Source: Mesostigma viride | Lineage: Eukaryota; Streptophyta; Mesostigmatophyceae; Mesostigmatales; Mesostigmataceae | DNA: 64,000 nucleotides | Direction: 5' to 3' | NCBI GenBank assembly: GCA_009746045.1 | Contig: RPFO01000579.1 | Coordinates: 914,660 to 978,659 of the forward strand | Shown here: positions 41,175-54,000 of the stretch, piece by piece | How positions within the stretch are numbered: position 1 is the first letter of the stretch | Layout: each line of letters opens with the position of its first letter | The notes under the pieces: model-generated | The model's input: the letters and a program-made list of their open reading frames with translations, nothing else | What the model was told of the DNA's origin: nothing | Database searches by the model: none | Made by a program: the position numbers and the translations under genes

Positions 41175-43477
41175 TAGTTTGGTTCCCGGACGGTTCTTTC
41201 TGGTGCCCCGACAGCGAGTACAGGGCACAGGCCGCTGAGGTCCATAACATTACACACGAGCGCTCGGCGGACGGGCCTCGACCAGCGTCCCAGATCCTGA
41301 TGAGTAGCAAGACGCTGGCGCGCCAGCTCCGGAAGGGCAAGGAGTATGCGATGTACCGAATAGACCTGGACAGCACTCAGCCCATGCTTAATGAGATCGG
41401 GGCCGGCTTCACTCCGGACGAGCTGGCGCGGTTCAACGCCGTCCTGGAGAAGCGCGCTACTCTCTTCGCGGATCGCACCCCCCAGTTCCCTCCCAATCCA
41501 TCGGTGCTACACCGCGTCCAGCTCCAGGAGGGTTCCGGGCCGACAGTATCTCCCATGTACCGCATGGGTCCAGTCGAGCTGGTGGAGCTCAAGAAGATCC
41601 TCATTTCACTGCTCGACGCCGGGCTCATTGAACCCAGCAACAGCCCCTTCTCAGCGGGCGTGCTGCTCGTTCCCAAGCCAGGGGGCAAGTGGCGTCTGGT
41701 GACTGACTACCGGAAGCTGAACGCCATCACTGTCAAGTCCCGGTATCCTCTCCCGCGGATCGACGACATCTTCAACCGTGTCCAAGGGGCTACGTGTTTC
41801 ACCGTCATCGACTGTGCGGACGGGTTTTGGCAGCTGCGCATCGCGCCAGAAGACTGCCACAAGACCGCGTTCGCCACGCCCTTCGGTCACTACCAGTTTC
41901 GGGTGGCGGCAATGGGGCTGTGTAATTCGCCGGCGTCCTTCCAGATGCTGATGAACGACATCCTCCGTCCGGTGATGGGCACAGCCCACCTGCCGCAGGT
42001 CTCCAAGGATCTGACGGACCCGCAGAAGGGGGCGCGCCCGCCCTGGACCTACAAGCGCACGTGCGCGCTGGCGTATCTGGACGACATCCTGGTGTACTCC
42101 AAGACGTTCGAGGAGCACCTGGAGGATGTTGACGCAGTGCTGCAGATCATGGAAGACGAGCACCTGTCGGCGCGGAAGGCCAAGGTGCGCGCCGGTCGCT
42201 GTGTGCCGTTTCTGGGCCATACCCTGTCCGCGGACGGCATCGCGACCGACCCGGAGAAGATCGAGGCTGTCCAGCAATGGCCGGTCCCTACGGACGTGAA
42301 AGGGGTGCGCAGTTTCCTGGGGTTGGCATCCTACTACCGGCGGTTCATCCCGAGGTTTGCCACCATCGCCGCCCCGATCAACGCTCTTCTCAAGAAGGGT
42401 ACCCCGTTCCTTTGGGCTGAGCAGTGCCAACAGGCTTTCGAGGCACTTAAGCGCCACCTCACCACAGCGCCGGTCCTTGTCCTGCCGGATCCGTCCCTTC
42501 CTTTCGTCGTGGCTACTGACGCCAGCAAGGTGGCCATCGGGGGTGTTCTCCTGCAGGACCAAGGCAAGGGCCTTCAGCCCATCGAGTACATCTCACGCAC
42601 AATGATTCCGGCGGAGCGGAATTATCCAGTGCATCAGCAGGAACTCCTGGCAGTAGTCTACAGCTGCCACACGTGGCGTCATCATCTCCTGGGGGCCCAG
42701 TTTTCGGTGGCCATTAGTGAGCAGGGGGATCTCGACCCCCACCGCCTGGTAATCCACACGGACCACCGGCCGCTCACCCACCTCCTGGTGCAGCCCAACC
42801 TGACGCCCCGCCAGGCGCGGTGGATGGAGTACTTGTCACAGTTTGCGCCGTTCAAGATCCAATATGTCAAGGGCGCGGACAACGTGGTGCCCGACGCCCT
42901 CTCGCGACGGGCGGACTATTGGTTCTACGAGGACATGGACGTGCTGCATACCACCTGTGTACCAGTGGCCGCCCCGGGGACCGCCTACGGTGTGGAACCA
43001 CGGTCTCCCCGGGCCCGCCACCTGTTTCATCTTGGGCACACCACCATGGATGACTTGTCACCCCTCCTGGAGGAGACGGTTCGGCCAAGCGCCCACGAGG
43101 ACGTGGACACCCCCGGGGAGGGGGAGGGGTCGCATACGCGCGTGCCCCTTAGTCACGTGGTGCCGCCCCAGGGAATTTTTCAGCTTCAGCCGCTCGGCCC
43201 TCCCACAGTCTTCTCAGAATTCGTCAACCAGGCGAGTACGGATGCGGCGGAACCGGCTGCGGACGCGTTCACAGTCACGTCGGACCTGGAGACGATGATC
43301 AGTCGTTTCACGGTCACGGAGGAAGCGGCGCTTGAAGCCATCCGGGCGCATCCCCAGCAGATGGGTGCCTACCCTTGCAAGTTCCAGGATGGGCGCCTGT
43401 TCGTGAGTGTCCAGCCGGAGGAATGGCGGCTGTATGTCCTGAGCTTTGTAGGGCCGCTTGCTTCACGAGCTCCATGA
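41175..43477 (+). pseudogene. pol: Gypsy-2 pol: reverse transcriptase and RNase H
   Basis: Homology to gypsy-1 resumes at WFPDG (about 41182) and a long frame runs to 43477. RT motifs are LVTDYRKLNAI, FTVIDCADGFWQ, FGHYQFRVAAMGL and YLDDIL (about 42074). RNase H follows with FVVATDASKVAIGGVLL, HQQELLAVVY and TDHRPLTHLL, then PDALSRR and a linker. The frame is lost near 43450 where the integrase zinc module starts in another frame. This is the best-preserved gypsy RT in the window. Confidence 0.9.
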
Positions 43478-44798
43478 TTCCCTCCTAGGCGGACATCAAG
43501 GAAGCCACCGCCTCCTTCCCCGGGCCCGCAAGCATTTCTACTGGCCAGGGATGAAGGAGTATATCGAGACGTATGTGCGCCAGTGCCCCTCGTGCCAGAT
43601 CATGAAGTCCAGGAACACGGGCTCTCAAGCCGTCCCTAAGACGCTGCCGGATCCTATGGGTCCTTGGGATTCTATCATGATGGACTTCATCGGCCCGTTT
43701 AAGAAGACGAAGAGCGGCAACAGCATGGTCTTGGTGTTCGTGGACCGCCTGACGCGCATGTGTCACTTGGCCCCGTGTCCGGTCGACCTCACAGCGGAGG
43801 AGTGCGCCAAGATATACCTGACGCACGTGTTTCGGTTTCACGGGCTCAGCCGGCAGTTCATCTCTGACCGCGACAAGCTCTTCACGGCCAAATTCTGGCA
43901 GGAGTTTTTCGAGCGGCTGGGCACCAAGGTGTCGCTGGGCACGGCCTACCACAGCTCGTCGTCGCACCTGGTGGAGCGGTCGAACCGCACGGTGCAAGAG
44001 ACCATGTGACACTACACTGACACGGTGGGCAGCAATTGGGAAGAACTTCTGGGCTTGGTGGAGTTTTCCCTGAACAATGCCCCCCAGGCCGCCCATGGGT
44101 TTACTCCCTTTTTCCTCAACTCCGGCCGACACCCTCTCACACCGCTCGACTTGCTTATGAGCCCCGGACTTGGAGAGGATCAGGTCAAGCTGGACACCCT
44201 TCAGGGGGTTGAGCGGTTGCTGCAGCGGATGCACCAGGCGCATAACAGCGCAGTCCAGGGCTACCGCGCAGCGACAGAGCGGTACCTGGAGAGGACAGCC
44301 GGCAAGCGAGATCACCGGACGCCGTCCATCGAGGTGGGCGATTGGGTCCTGGTTGAGGGCCCGCAGATCGGGCGATTTTCGCACAAGGTGGAGAAGGAGC
44401 TGAAGACTAAGCTCCGTCCCATGTTGCTGGGTCCCTACAAGGTCCTCACCAAGTTCGACGATGTCATGTTCCAGGTGGACATCCCAGTGTCATGGAACCT
44501 CACGTCCAACCGTTTCCACCGTGACCAGCTCAAGTTGTATCACCAGAACACCATCCAGGGCAGGGTCAATCCCCCAGCCCCGCTGGAGTTCAATCCGGAC
44601 ACGGGGGAACAGGAGGACGAGGTGGCAGCGATCGTGGGACACCGGGATGTCAAACGGGGACGAGGGGTCCAGCGACAATACCGGGTGCGATGGCGATTCG
44701 CACAGCATGAGTCTGAGGACTCCTGGCGCATCGCTACTGAGTTAGCGGGGTGCGCCCGCTTACTAGAAGCATATAAGAAGACGCACCAGTTGCGTTAG
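43458..44798 (+). pseudogene. pol: Gypsy-2 integrase and chromodomain with internal stop
   Basis: The zinc module (LHDSLLGGHQGS, CPSCQ) and core (MMDFIGPF, ISDRDKLF, SHLVERSNR) give the D, D and E residues. An in-frame TGA at 44007-44009 interrupts, and the same frame continues (NWEELLGLVEFSLN) through the GPY/F-like tail to a chromodomain (AAIVGHRDVKRGRG, YRVRW, LLEAYKK). Removing frame breaks gives the same architecture as gypsy-1. Confidence 0.88.
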
Positions 44799-44823
44799 CA
44801 GACCACATCCGGTAGGGTGTAGG

Positions 44824-47502
44824 GTGAGAGTGGTGTGTGAGCTGGGTATCAGGTACACGCCGACTAATGCCCTGGCATCTTGTGTGTGGGCTGCGCAGGG
44901 GGACGCCGCGGAGGCGCTTCCCAGGGGCCTGACTTCCGTCGGCGCCGCGGAGGCTGCAGACGCGGAAATCCGGGAAGCAGACGGGGAGTCCAGCGATGGA
45001 GATCTGGTTGACATGGATATACCCGACGAACCTGAGGTCCCACAACCAGAATCGGGGGCGAGGACGCCGATAGCTCGCGGAGAGCCTGCAGTTCGAGGGG
45101 GTGCGCCAGGGGCCGGGGGCTCGGGAGGTGGTGGCGGGCCGACGGGGCCTTCATCTGGCCGCGAGCGCCGGCAAGAAACCTCGTCCAGATCCGGAGCACC
45201 GGACACACGTACGTTGCAGCTAGTGAAGGAGCTGCACGAGGAGACGTTTTAAAATCCCCGAGTGTTCCTGCGCGACTATGGTCGGGAGGGTGAAGCCTTG
45301 TTGGAACGACGACGTCGGCGCCGTAACCGGATGCCTTCGGAACTCCGCGCTGACTCCATTATGGCGCGGGCCGGCCCTGTGCAGATGGATACTTTTCGAG
45401 GGTTCGTGCGGCGCAACGTGGGGTTCAAGATCGAGACCCGCACCGCAGCGCGCAATGGCGTGGTGGTCGGCACAGATTGGGAAACTCATGAGCGGGAGTG
45501 CTCCTGTCACTCGTGCATGAACACGCTGCAAGCGGGTCTGGCTTTCCCACGGCTTTTAATTGCTCCTCCTACTTCCACCCGCAGTGCGGAAACTGCTGGT
45601 ACAATACTTTCCCGGCCTACCTTCCGATGGAGGGGGCGATACGGGGCGAAAAATGTCTGCGTGAGGGGCAGTATTCGTTACGGCAGGCTCTGGATCGCAT
45701 CGTGGCCATGGATGATGAGGACCAGGACGATGTGAGTGAGGGGTATGACTCCGATTCCGACGACCATCCTCCACGTCCCGCTCTCTCGTTCCCCTCCGCG
45801 GGATCCGCCTTCTCGGGGCTCCCAGGAGGGCGGCGCAGGACCCCGTCTTGTGCCGCGTTATGAGGCGCCACCGCCGGCGACGGGCTGGGGGCGACCTCCC
45901 GGGCGTGAGACGCGGAGTCTTCCGAGGGCTACCGGATGGGGTGGGGGCAGTCCAACCGCTTCTCGACGTGCTCCGGAGCGACCTGCACGTCGTCGCTCGC
46001 CATCACCGCCCTCGCGCTCGCGTTCCCGCTCGGACTCAGAGACCGAGGTACGAACCGCTCGCCGAGCGTCACCACCACCTCGTCGCCCGGATGCTCGTCA
46101 CTGGGAGCGCACGTGGGGGTCCGCGCTGGAGTTGGAGCGAGAGCGAGAGAGCCGGCGACCGCGAACGGATACGACGGAGACCGCGGCGGCTAGGACAGAA
46201 CGGCCGACCGGAGAAGGGTCCTCTGGTGTGGTCCCCGCGGGCACTCCGCCGGATGTGGGCCACGGGGAGCCTACCTTCCATGTCTCCCTGGAGCCTCGTT
46301 CCCAATCGGAAGCGGTTCCACCGGAGCCTACCTTCCATGTTTCCCTGGAGCCTCGTTCCCGGTCGGAAGTGGTTCCACCGGAGCCTAATTTCCTGGCCTC
46401 CTGGGAGCCACGTCCCTGGCCTGCCCAAGCCGGATCGTCGATGTCACGTCCCGCGGAGGGACCCAGCAGACCCACCACGTCGGATCGACCCTCGCACCGT
46501 CCCGCGGAGGGACCATGCCTACATACCATACGGATTGCCGCGGAAGGTCCCAGCGTGACGGGCATCATGGTGCCAGCGGAGCCCGTGGTAACCATTGAGG
46601 CGCTCGTGGCAGCGGTGCAATCAGGGCAGGGTCTGATACAGCGTATGTTGGACCAGCTCGGGCGCCAGGGCGATCAGTCCGCCGCCACCTCCGTGGGCTA
46701 TGAGGCAGCTTCCAGGGCTCCGGGGTCTTCACACGAGGAGTGGTCAATGGGGGATTACATACGGTCGGCTCCGGGAAGGGCAGTAAGGCATGGTGGGCCG
46801 GGGCCTCGTACGGAGAAGTTGTGTGTGGTGCTCGAGGGACCTCTGTCTCTCACAGTCCCTCCTGGCATGCATCTGCCCGCTCCTTTGGTGTTTCAAGCGG
46901 GTCCCTGGTGCGCGGTCGACCGCGGTGCCTACTGGGAACAACTAGAAATCACCTTCTTCCCACAGGCTCCACTGCCCCCACCGCAACCCGACGATCTTCG
47001 TTTTCCCCAGGTGGTGGGGCACACTGTGCGGTTCGGTACCGAAGATTGGTGGGACTGGAGATATCAGGTGGATGGAGTGGGGCACGTGGTGACGCCGCCA
47101 AAGGTGGCCCCAACGGAAGGGCGTGTCTTCCTGGAACGGGTGGTGCCTGAGATTGCAGGGGCTCCGGGGGTGACTATCATCGATGATCACGTGCGCACAG
47201 AGGTTTTTATGATGGGGGTGCAGTTTGTTCGCGAGCACCGCTGTGGGGTGGTGGATCGGTCGGCGCTGACTCTTCTATTTACCCACCCCCAGTACCTTGC
47301 TGGGTTCCTGTCCATGTGGCCCCGGGGTACGTGGGTGGAGCTATCCAGGATGGGTCGGCATAAGATGTCTCCCTATCAGATGGCCTTCGAGTGGGATCTG
47401 TGTGCGAACCCCGGGGTGATGATCCGTCACATGACCCCCGTGGGGCGACGGGCTCTCCTTGAGGCCCAGCAGCAGCGGCGGTCCACCAGCGGCGGACGCT
47501 AG
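44824..47502 (+). pseudogene. Gypsy-2 ORF3: long unknown protein after pol
   Basis: Starts a few bases after the pol stop; the first in-frame codon is GTG. An acidic/Pro/Gly-rich start leads to ETF, a TAA stop (45250-45252), then in the same frame NPRVFLRDYG, GFKIETR, VVVGTDWETH and CSCHSCM. Between about 45560 and 45780 the homologous reading (YFHPQCGNCW, FPAYLPMEG) lies in another frame, so two compensating shifts occurred. A Pro/Arg/Ser-rich linker follows, with a near-repeat (EPTFHVSLEPRS twice). The C-terminal region (QYLAGFLSMWPRGTWVEL) matches gypsy-1 ORF3. Function unknown. Confidence 0.78.
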
Positions 47503-47725
47503 GGTGGATATTTCAGTTTTAGGACGGATAGCGGAATGATCCAGTCCACAGAGTTCTGGCTACTACGTCAGGGTTGGTCACGTGTATCAACCTCTAGAGG
47601 AACTGGTATTACTGACCTGCGGGTGAACCGAGGTCGGGACATAGTACTCTCATAGTAGTATTGTTTTGCTTCCTTATCCTATCTTTGTACGGTAGGGACT
47701 ACCGACCCCCGTGGGGGGGGAGGAG
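47503..47725 (+). other. Gypsy-2 3' untranslated region with polypurine tract
   Basis: Non-coding. A G-run (GTGGGGGGGGAGGAG, 47711-47725) directly precedes the 3' LTR and mirrors the gypsy-1 polypurine tract. Confidence 0.75.
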
Positions 47726-48308
47726 TGTTACGTCCCGGCCCTTTTAGTCGGACGTAACAATGGAATAAATTACTAAGGCCTTGTGGCCGTTGTACTGGGT
47801 TTTATGAATATTGACTATTGTGTGAATTGGACTAGTTATTTTGGTCCTAGGTTGACCTTTTAGGGGCCGGTGCCGTGGCGCCGCGCCAGTTCTGGGTCTG
47901 TCTATAGTTCTAGGCGTGGATCCTGTAGTTGGGGGTCGATGTCGGCCCGGATCCTACGTGGAATGAGTGACTTGGATTGTCCAGTAGGATTTGGTGTGTA
48001 TCTGCGCCGCAACAAACCTAGGTTAAATTAGTCCGAGGACGAGAGTCTCGTCCTCTTGGTTTGATGAATGATAAGTGCGAATACGCCTACACATTGAGCC
48101 TGGGGCAATTATCCATTTGTAATTGGTCTTGCTAGCCATTATAAGTGTGTACAAATTAGCTTGGTATCAAGCCGTGATGCCAGATATCTCACGACTCACG
48201 TCGTGAAGCGCAACCTACATTATGCTACCTTGAATTATTCCTAATTCCGGCAAGGAGGGTCTTTCGCTACGTAGCTCTGGCTAGGTGTGTCTGGGCTGGG
48301 ACGTAACA
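47726..48308 (+). repeat. Gypsy-2 3' LTR
   Basis: 583 bp from TGTTACGTCC to GGGACGTAACA, the same ends as the gypsy-1 LTR. It also shares a GTTGGGGGTCGATGTCGGCC-type segment with it in weak form. The 5' partner is absent from the window, so a target duplication cannot be tested. Confidence 0.8.
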
Positions 48309-49198
48309 AATCGATGCCATTCCCTTTCTACCACCAGGACGCACTTACCTTTCACACCCCTCACATCCGGGATCACTAAGCACGCATATGCGTTGGCGCT
48401 GAACGTGGCTGCATCAGAAAAGCTGTTCAAGCTCGGCGTTTTCAAGTTGTCCGGAAGCGATGCAGCCCGCTAATTTGGCCGGACAGACGCTCCATGCGTC
48501 GTCCATTGACGTATGAACGCGGCTGCAGCGGCCTCACCAGCGCTGTTCGCATAATTGCGCTCCCATATCTGAGGGCGCGTGCGCGTTTATTGTCCGCAAC
48601 CCAGTTTTTCCTACTAGCTAAAAACACCCCTTCCTCTACCTATGGATTCACGACAAAAGGCTCGAATATAACCAGCGCCCCTTTAGTCACGGCTGCCCCA
48701 ACATCCCCCCCCGCCGTTCCGCTAGTCTCCTTCCCAACATATCAAAGTATCGTCCTGCTGGCAGGCGCACTATCAACGCCATCTACGCCCCATCTGAACT
48801 TCACTAACCTGGCATTCAGCACACAAATAACGACTTCACGAATTTATAAATCGACTTTTGACACATTTAGCGGTCGGGCTAGCTTCAAGTATAATTTATC
48901 TGCCCAACGCGCTCCATACTGCTCGAAATGATGCACGAACGTGGCCATACGGTCCATGTTACTCGAGGCCGCCATGGTCGTGCATTCGTGAAAATTCCTC
49001 GTCCCGTTGCACGAAAGTGGCCAATTAAATAGGAACTTTTCCACCTCACGTATTTTTCAGTAACCGTCGACCCCTGTCGACCCCAACGGGTCAGGACGCT
49101 CAGCACATGTACCAGATTCGCGCCACTGGGGCCGGACGACCCATAGGACCGGTCCTTCCCGCCAAAATACCGTACTTTGTGAGATCTTGGTAAAAAAA
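48309..49198. other. Intergenic, no gene recognised
   Basis: A 145-codon plus-strand ORF (48494-48931) has no motif, no support and atypical composition. CACGAA(C/A)GTGGCCA recurs twice at 48930-49025. CCTCAATTGAGG palindromes mark the border with the copia-2 fragment. Confidence 0.45.
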
Positions 49199-50520
49199 GC
49201 CTCAATTGAGCCAAAAGGCCTCAATTGAGGCCTCTGGACACTGAGCCAACAACTGGCCAGTACCATGATACTCGGTCACAACTGGCCTTACATGTGGCAC
49301 CTGGACACCATCCACCTCCTTGAGCTTGAGGACAAGCATCAACCTGAGCAGCTGGTTAACTTCTGGCAGCTCATCCACAGGTTCTGCACAGTTGGAAACT
49401 ATCCACTCATGCCCAGAGGCAACAAAGCCAAGAGTCCATGCCGTAGCCATCTTGGGGCTCTGCATCATCTCGACTAGTTGGCGCCAGGGAATAGGACTGT
49501 GAGCAGCTATCTGGTACCTGTTTACCCCCCACTGCCGTGGATCAAAGGTGGTTGGGATCATCAACAGGTCCTCAGCTATGGGCTCCTGACCTTGCATGGG
49601 GACCCTCGACATGCTGACTCCTAACAGCCTTGACCGCCACAGCGAGACCCTGGGAATAGTGATATCTTTCAAGGGGGAGGCTTCCTCTGCCTTCTAGTGC
49701 CAACTCATCATCAGAGGTCAAGCTAACCCCTGGCATGCACAAGAAGTTCTGACCCAGGATGGCAGGCCCCTGATAGCCCTCTACCACACAGAACGTTGTG
49801 GGCACCCCTAAGATAGGCACACTCATGCACTTCTCCTAGGATCTTCATGGACACCTTTCCTGAGAAATCAGACACAGCAGGGCCACTGGGTTTGGACAAG
49901 CCTACAGCATCCTCTTCCCTGATGACAGACACCTGTGAGTTGGTATCTACCTCCATATTTGTAGCTGCCCAACACGATCCCCATCCCGTGAGCTTGGATA
50001 CCTTGGGATCATGCTTGCTATGCATGAGTGCTCGGATGACATCCGCCATGAGAGGCGCCCGGGCCTGAGGTGGATACCCCGCCCTCTCTGGCCTTGTGAC
50101 AGGAATCTCAGCAGCTTCATCCTGCTCACCCTCCAGCAGGGACAGACCACCATCCACAACAGGAGTGTTAGCAGCTGCTGCCTGGCTCTGAGCTGGCTCC
50201 TCAACCCAACCGGGAGGGCCTGGCCCGTCTGCAGGCCAGATTGCATGTGGCCTTCGTTCCTTGACATGAGCCCAGGACAACCTGTACACGTGCCTTGGAT
50301 CCTTCTCCAAAGCCACCAGGCAAGATCTATTGGCATCCTCCACACGAGTTATCACACCATCCTGCCACTTCCCCCGCTTGCCTGGAATAGATGGTTCCTT
50401 CCCGACATCCTGACCTTCAGCCCCACCTGAGGCCTCAGCACATTCCAGTTCTTGTCCTTACGTCTCAGCTGGGCAAACACCCTGTCTGCCTTCCTAAGAC
50501 TGGCTTGCACCACCCTGTCA
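49199..50520 (-). mobile_element. Copia-2: fragment of a second copia-like element
   Basis: Minus-strand order: integrase C-terminus (QASLRKADRVFAQL, HVYRLSWAHVKER), then a retropepsin-like domain (EVDTNSQVSVI, FSGKVSMKILG, PAILGQNFLC), then the RT start (FDPRQWGVNRYQIAAHSPIPW, HVRPVVTEYHG). It breaks off before the catalytic GDD region near 49255. Frameshifts separate all three parts. Like copia-1 it has the protease between integrase and RT, though the sequences are far diverged. No LTRs were found. Confidence 0.8.
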
Positions 50521-51055
50521 GGTAATAAGCTATACTGCAGGAGTTAAGAACGAAGCCCAAAGCGTGAGCTTCTGGTCTTTCACACACAACGGGATGAGCC
50601 AAAGTTGCAGGCAGCAACCTTTTAACCCGTGCACCAAGTCACGACCATGCACGGTGGTCACTTCCACGTCCAATGTGGACAACCACGGTTCGTGCTTGCC
50701 AAGATAGCTGGTCATCCCCCATGACCAAGCTATATCCTTTGCGTTGTTCCTCGTTCCCATCGGCGTGAGTCACGTGCAGGCATACAGATCGACAAATCCC
50801 TAACGTCCACTGGCATCAGTGCAGAGCCAGGACGAGCTGGATTTGCCTAGACTCCTGCAACCTAGGAAGTACAGGACCTGTCACAAGCCTGCAAGGTCTA
50901 GTATCCTTGCAGTCCTGTGCCAGCTCCAGTACCCCACCAGCCACAGGCTGCTGCTCCTCGATCCTGGTCTACGTGGACCACAGTCACGTGATGGACAGGC
51001 TAAGCCTGTGCAGGCACGGCCTGCCACGTGTCCTGTCCACTATACCAGAGGACTG
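50521..51055. other. Unassigned stretch between copia-2 and the LINE
   Basis: A 76-codon minus-strand frame (50530-50760) could be decayed copia-2 integrase, but no motif confirms this. The rest is rich in CCTG/CAGG words (AGTCCTGTGCC, CCTGTCC), somewhat like 10900-11090. Confidence 0.35.
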
Positions 51056-54000
51056 CACCCCCTAGCGGTCTACCTGCGTCGGAACGCCAGGAGTTCTTCG
51101 AGTCCTTGCATAGCCTTGAGGGGGTCACTCCGGCCCGCCACTTTTTGGTTATGCTGCTCGACGCCAATTATGCCACGCTCCCCGTGGGCACTGCTGGCAG
51201 TCGCTTTGCGCCTGCTGACACGGAAGCTAACGACAACACTCCCCTGTTTTCTGCCTTTTTGCGGGATAGCGGGATGGTTGCCGTCAACTGTCACTTCCAA
51301 CGTCCCTCACAGTGACTTGGTCACTTTTCGTGGCCCTAACGGCCGTCAGGCCTGTCTGGACTACGTGGTGGTACGGCAGCCCAGGTGCACCTCGGTTCTG
51401 GATGCCCGAGTGTTTGACACGCCCACGGTGTGCTCTGACCACCGGCTGGTGCGCACGACCCTTCGGCTCCGGTTCCACGTCCCCGCGCGCCGCGCCCCAG
51501 TGGTCCGCCCTGACTGGTCTGCTCTACGTCCGGTCAAGGGAGATCCTGAGGACTGGACGGACGCCGAACACGAGCGGAACCGGTGCCGACGGGAGTACCT
51601 GTCGGCCCTGGGCGCCCGGGAGGACGTCGACGAGCTGGACAAGGGTGCCCCCAACGCCGCCATTTTTGCGGGCTTTGCGGCCCGTGCCCTGCTGGCGGCC
51701 CGGCACCTGCCGGCCATGCCCCGCCGCCGCCCCGGCCCGCTCTACCGCCAGGACCCCAAGGTCTTGGCCGCCCGGCACCGCCTCAAGCGTAACCGGGACC
51801 CGCTGCAGAAGCCAGTGCTCGAGGCCGCCCTCGTGGAGGCCTACGAGCACGCTCAGGACGCGGAGGCGGCCCAGTGCATCGCGGATGCCAAGGCCTGCCA
51901 GGCTCGCAACCAGGGCAAGGACATGTGGTACCACCTCGACCGGCTCGGCGGCCGGCGGCAGCGCACCCCGGTGGAGCACACGGGGGACGGCACGGCGCCG
52001 GTCAGCCTTGACCGCTGGTTGGCCCACAATGTTTCCTTGACCGGTGGGGCTCGCGCCCCCCCCCCGCCGCTTCACCCCGGGACGGCCGCCCGCCTCGGGG
52101 TTGCCGGAGTCACCCCCGCCGCCGCCAGCGCCCCCCTCCTCGGCCGCGGACTACCAAGTCCCCGCCTTGCAGGAGGGCTGCCTTGCCACTGACGACGTCG
52201 TCCCCCCCCCCCTTCACTTTGAAGGAATTGGACGGCGCCCTTGCTCGCCTGCGGTACGATGCGGCGGTTGGTGCCGACCCGGCACCTTTCTGCTGAGCTG
52301 CTGAAGACCCCTGATCCGGCGGTTAGGGATCTTCTGCTGGCGTTCTGCAACCGTGTTCTGCTTTCTGACGAGCCTCCGCCTGCTGAGTGGCAGACGGCCA
52401 TCCGCGTCATGCTGTACAAGAAGGGCTCTGCTGCTGACCCCGGTAACTACCGGGGTGTCTGCCTCCAGAGCGCCGCGCTGAAGGTCTTCATGCGCATGAT
52501 GCTGCACAGGCTCCGCGCCGCGCTGGACCCCCACCTGGGTGAGTCTCCGGATGGGTTTCCGTCGTGGTCGTAACACTGTCATGGCTGTGTTTGTCGCGCG
52601 CCGGTTGATGGAGGAGGTGCGTCGCCTTCCCCCTGACAGTTTGCCGCTGGTCTTCATTTTTGTTGACTATATCAAGGCCTTTGACACGGTCCTCTGGGAG
52701 GCTCTTTGGGCCATCCTAGCTCTGGATCGAGTGCCACCTGCGTTTATTGCTGCCATTCGCCGACTGTATGAGGGCTCACAGGCAGTAGTGCGGACTGCGG
52801 AAGGCACCACCCCACCATTCCCCCTTCACCACCGTCGGGGTGTGGCAAGGTTGTGTCCTGTCCCCATACCTGTTCATTATTGTCGTGGATCACGTCATGC
52901 GCCGAGCACGTGCGCGCTTTACTGCTCTTAAGGGGTTCGAGCCAGGCTTGGACATCCTTAACGAGAAAGAGCATGGCGGGGTTCGACCTGGTTACCGCCT
53001 GGCCGACCTGATTTATGCGGATGATACCACCCTCATCGCGCGCCCCGAGCACATTCAGACCTGGCTGGACTGTCTGGGCCTGGAGGCGAGGGCGGTGGGG
53101 TCGGAGATTAGTGTCAATTAAACTGAGGCGATGGTGATTGGGGCCTCCAGTACACCGCCGCTGCCGCGCCTGCTCGATGGGACGACGGTCCCGTTCCGCG
53201 ATCGCTTCAAGCTGTTAGGGAGCTGGCTCCCTGACACCGCCGACGATGTGGACCCCCGCATTGGCCTGGCCTGGGCTCGGCTTCGTTCGCTCAACACCTA
53301 CTGGCGCTCCAAGGGCCTGGGCGACCACCGCAAGCGCATGCTCTTCAAGGTCCTCGTCCTCACGGTGCTCACGTATGGCGCCGAGGCGTGGACACTCACG
53401 CCCACACTGGCAGCTAGGCTAGACGGCACAGTTTACAGGATGCTCCGACAGGTCCTGAACGTAGGGTTTTCCAAGCGCCCGTCATCAGAGTGTTTGTATC
53501 AGGGCATGCCTCGTATTTCGGACGAGATTAGACAGCGTAGGATAGCATTTGTAGGACACCTTGCTCGCACTAGCCAGGTCGACACCGCCCTTGGTCTGGC
53601 AGGCCCCCAGCGGCTTGGCCAGCGAGGGCGGCACATTCTGACCTGGCCTGGCCCCAAGGACATTCCCAAAAAGGTAGGGAAACATGCCACGAACTACGTA
53701 CAGATGTTGCTGGATGACCTACTGGTCCCAGCCCGGAGTTTGAATACCGCATCCACTCTCTCTCCCTTCTTTGGACTGCCATGCAGAACAAGACACGGTT
53801 GAAGAGGATTGTTAAGGCTCACACGCCCGACCCTGTGGGCAAACCACCTCCCCCCAAGCGGAGGAGGCGTTTTGATGAGTAGGGTAGTTAGGATTTTTCT
53901 AGACTAGCTAGATTAGAGTTAAGTTAGTTCGATTACGCGGCTCCTCCCACCCCACCCATCCATCAAGGAATATGTGCTACATGATCTCCCAACGGAGGCA

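Larger units (their letters stand above)
34471..48308 (+). mobile_element. Gypsy-2: 5'-truncated Ty3/gypsy chromovirus with ORF3
   Basis: The order is gag C-terminus, protease, RT, RNase H, integrase, chromodomain, ORF3 and a 3' LTR. No matching 5' LTR exists to the left, and gag begins abruptly at the GTTACC-rich tract. A 5.35-kb TIR element (35823-41172) splits the protease. Codon use is GC-rich, unlike gypsy-1, although the proteins are clearly related. Frameshifts (about 43450, 45560, 45780) and stops (44007, 45250) show decay. Confidence 0.9.

Noticed and set aside
48494-48931. 145-codon plus-strand ORF
   Set aside because: No recognisable domain or neighbouring exon; composition like surrounding non-coding DNA.
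44007-53121. Alternative genetic code suggested by in-frame TGA (44007), TAA (45250) and TAA (53119)
   Set aside because: The stops coincide with frameshifts in decayed elements, two different stop codons are involved, and the intact copia ORFs end normally, so mutation is the simpler explanation.
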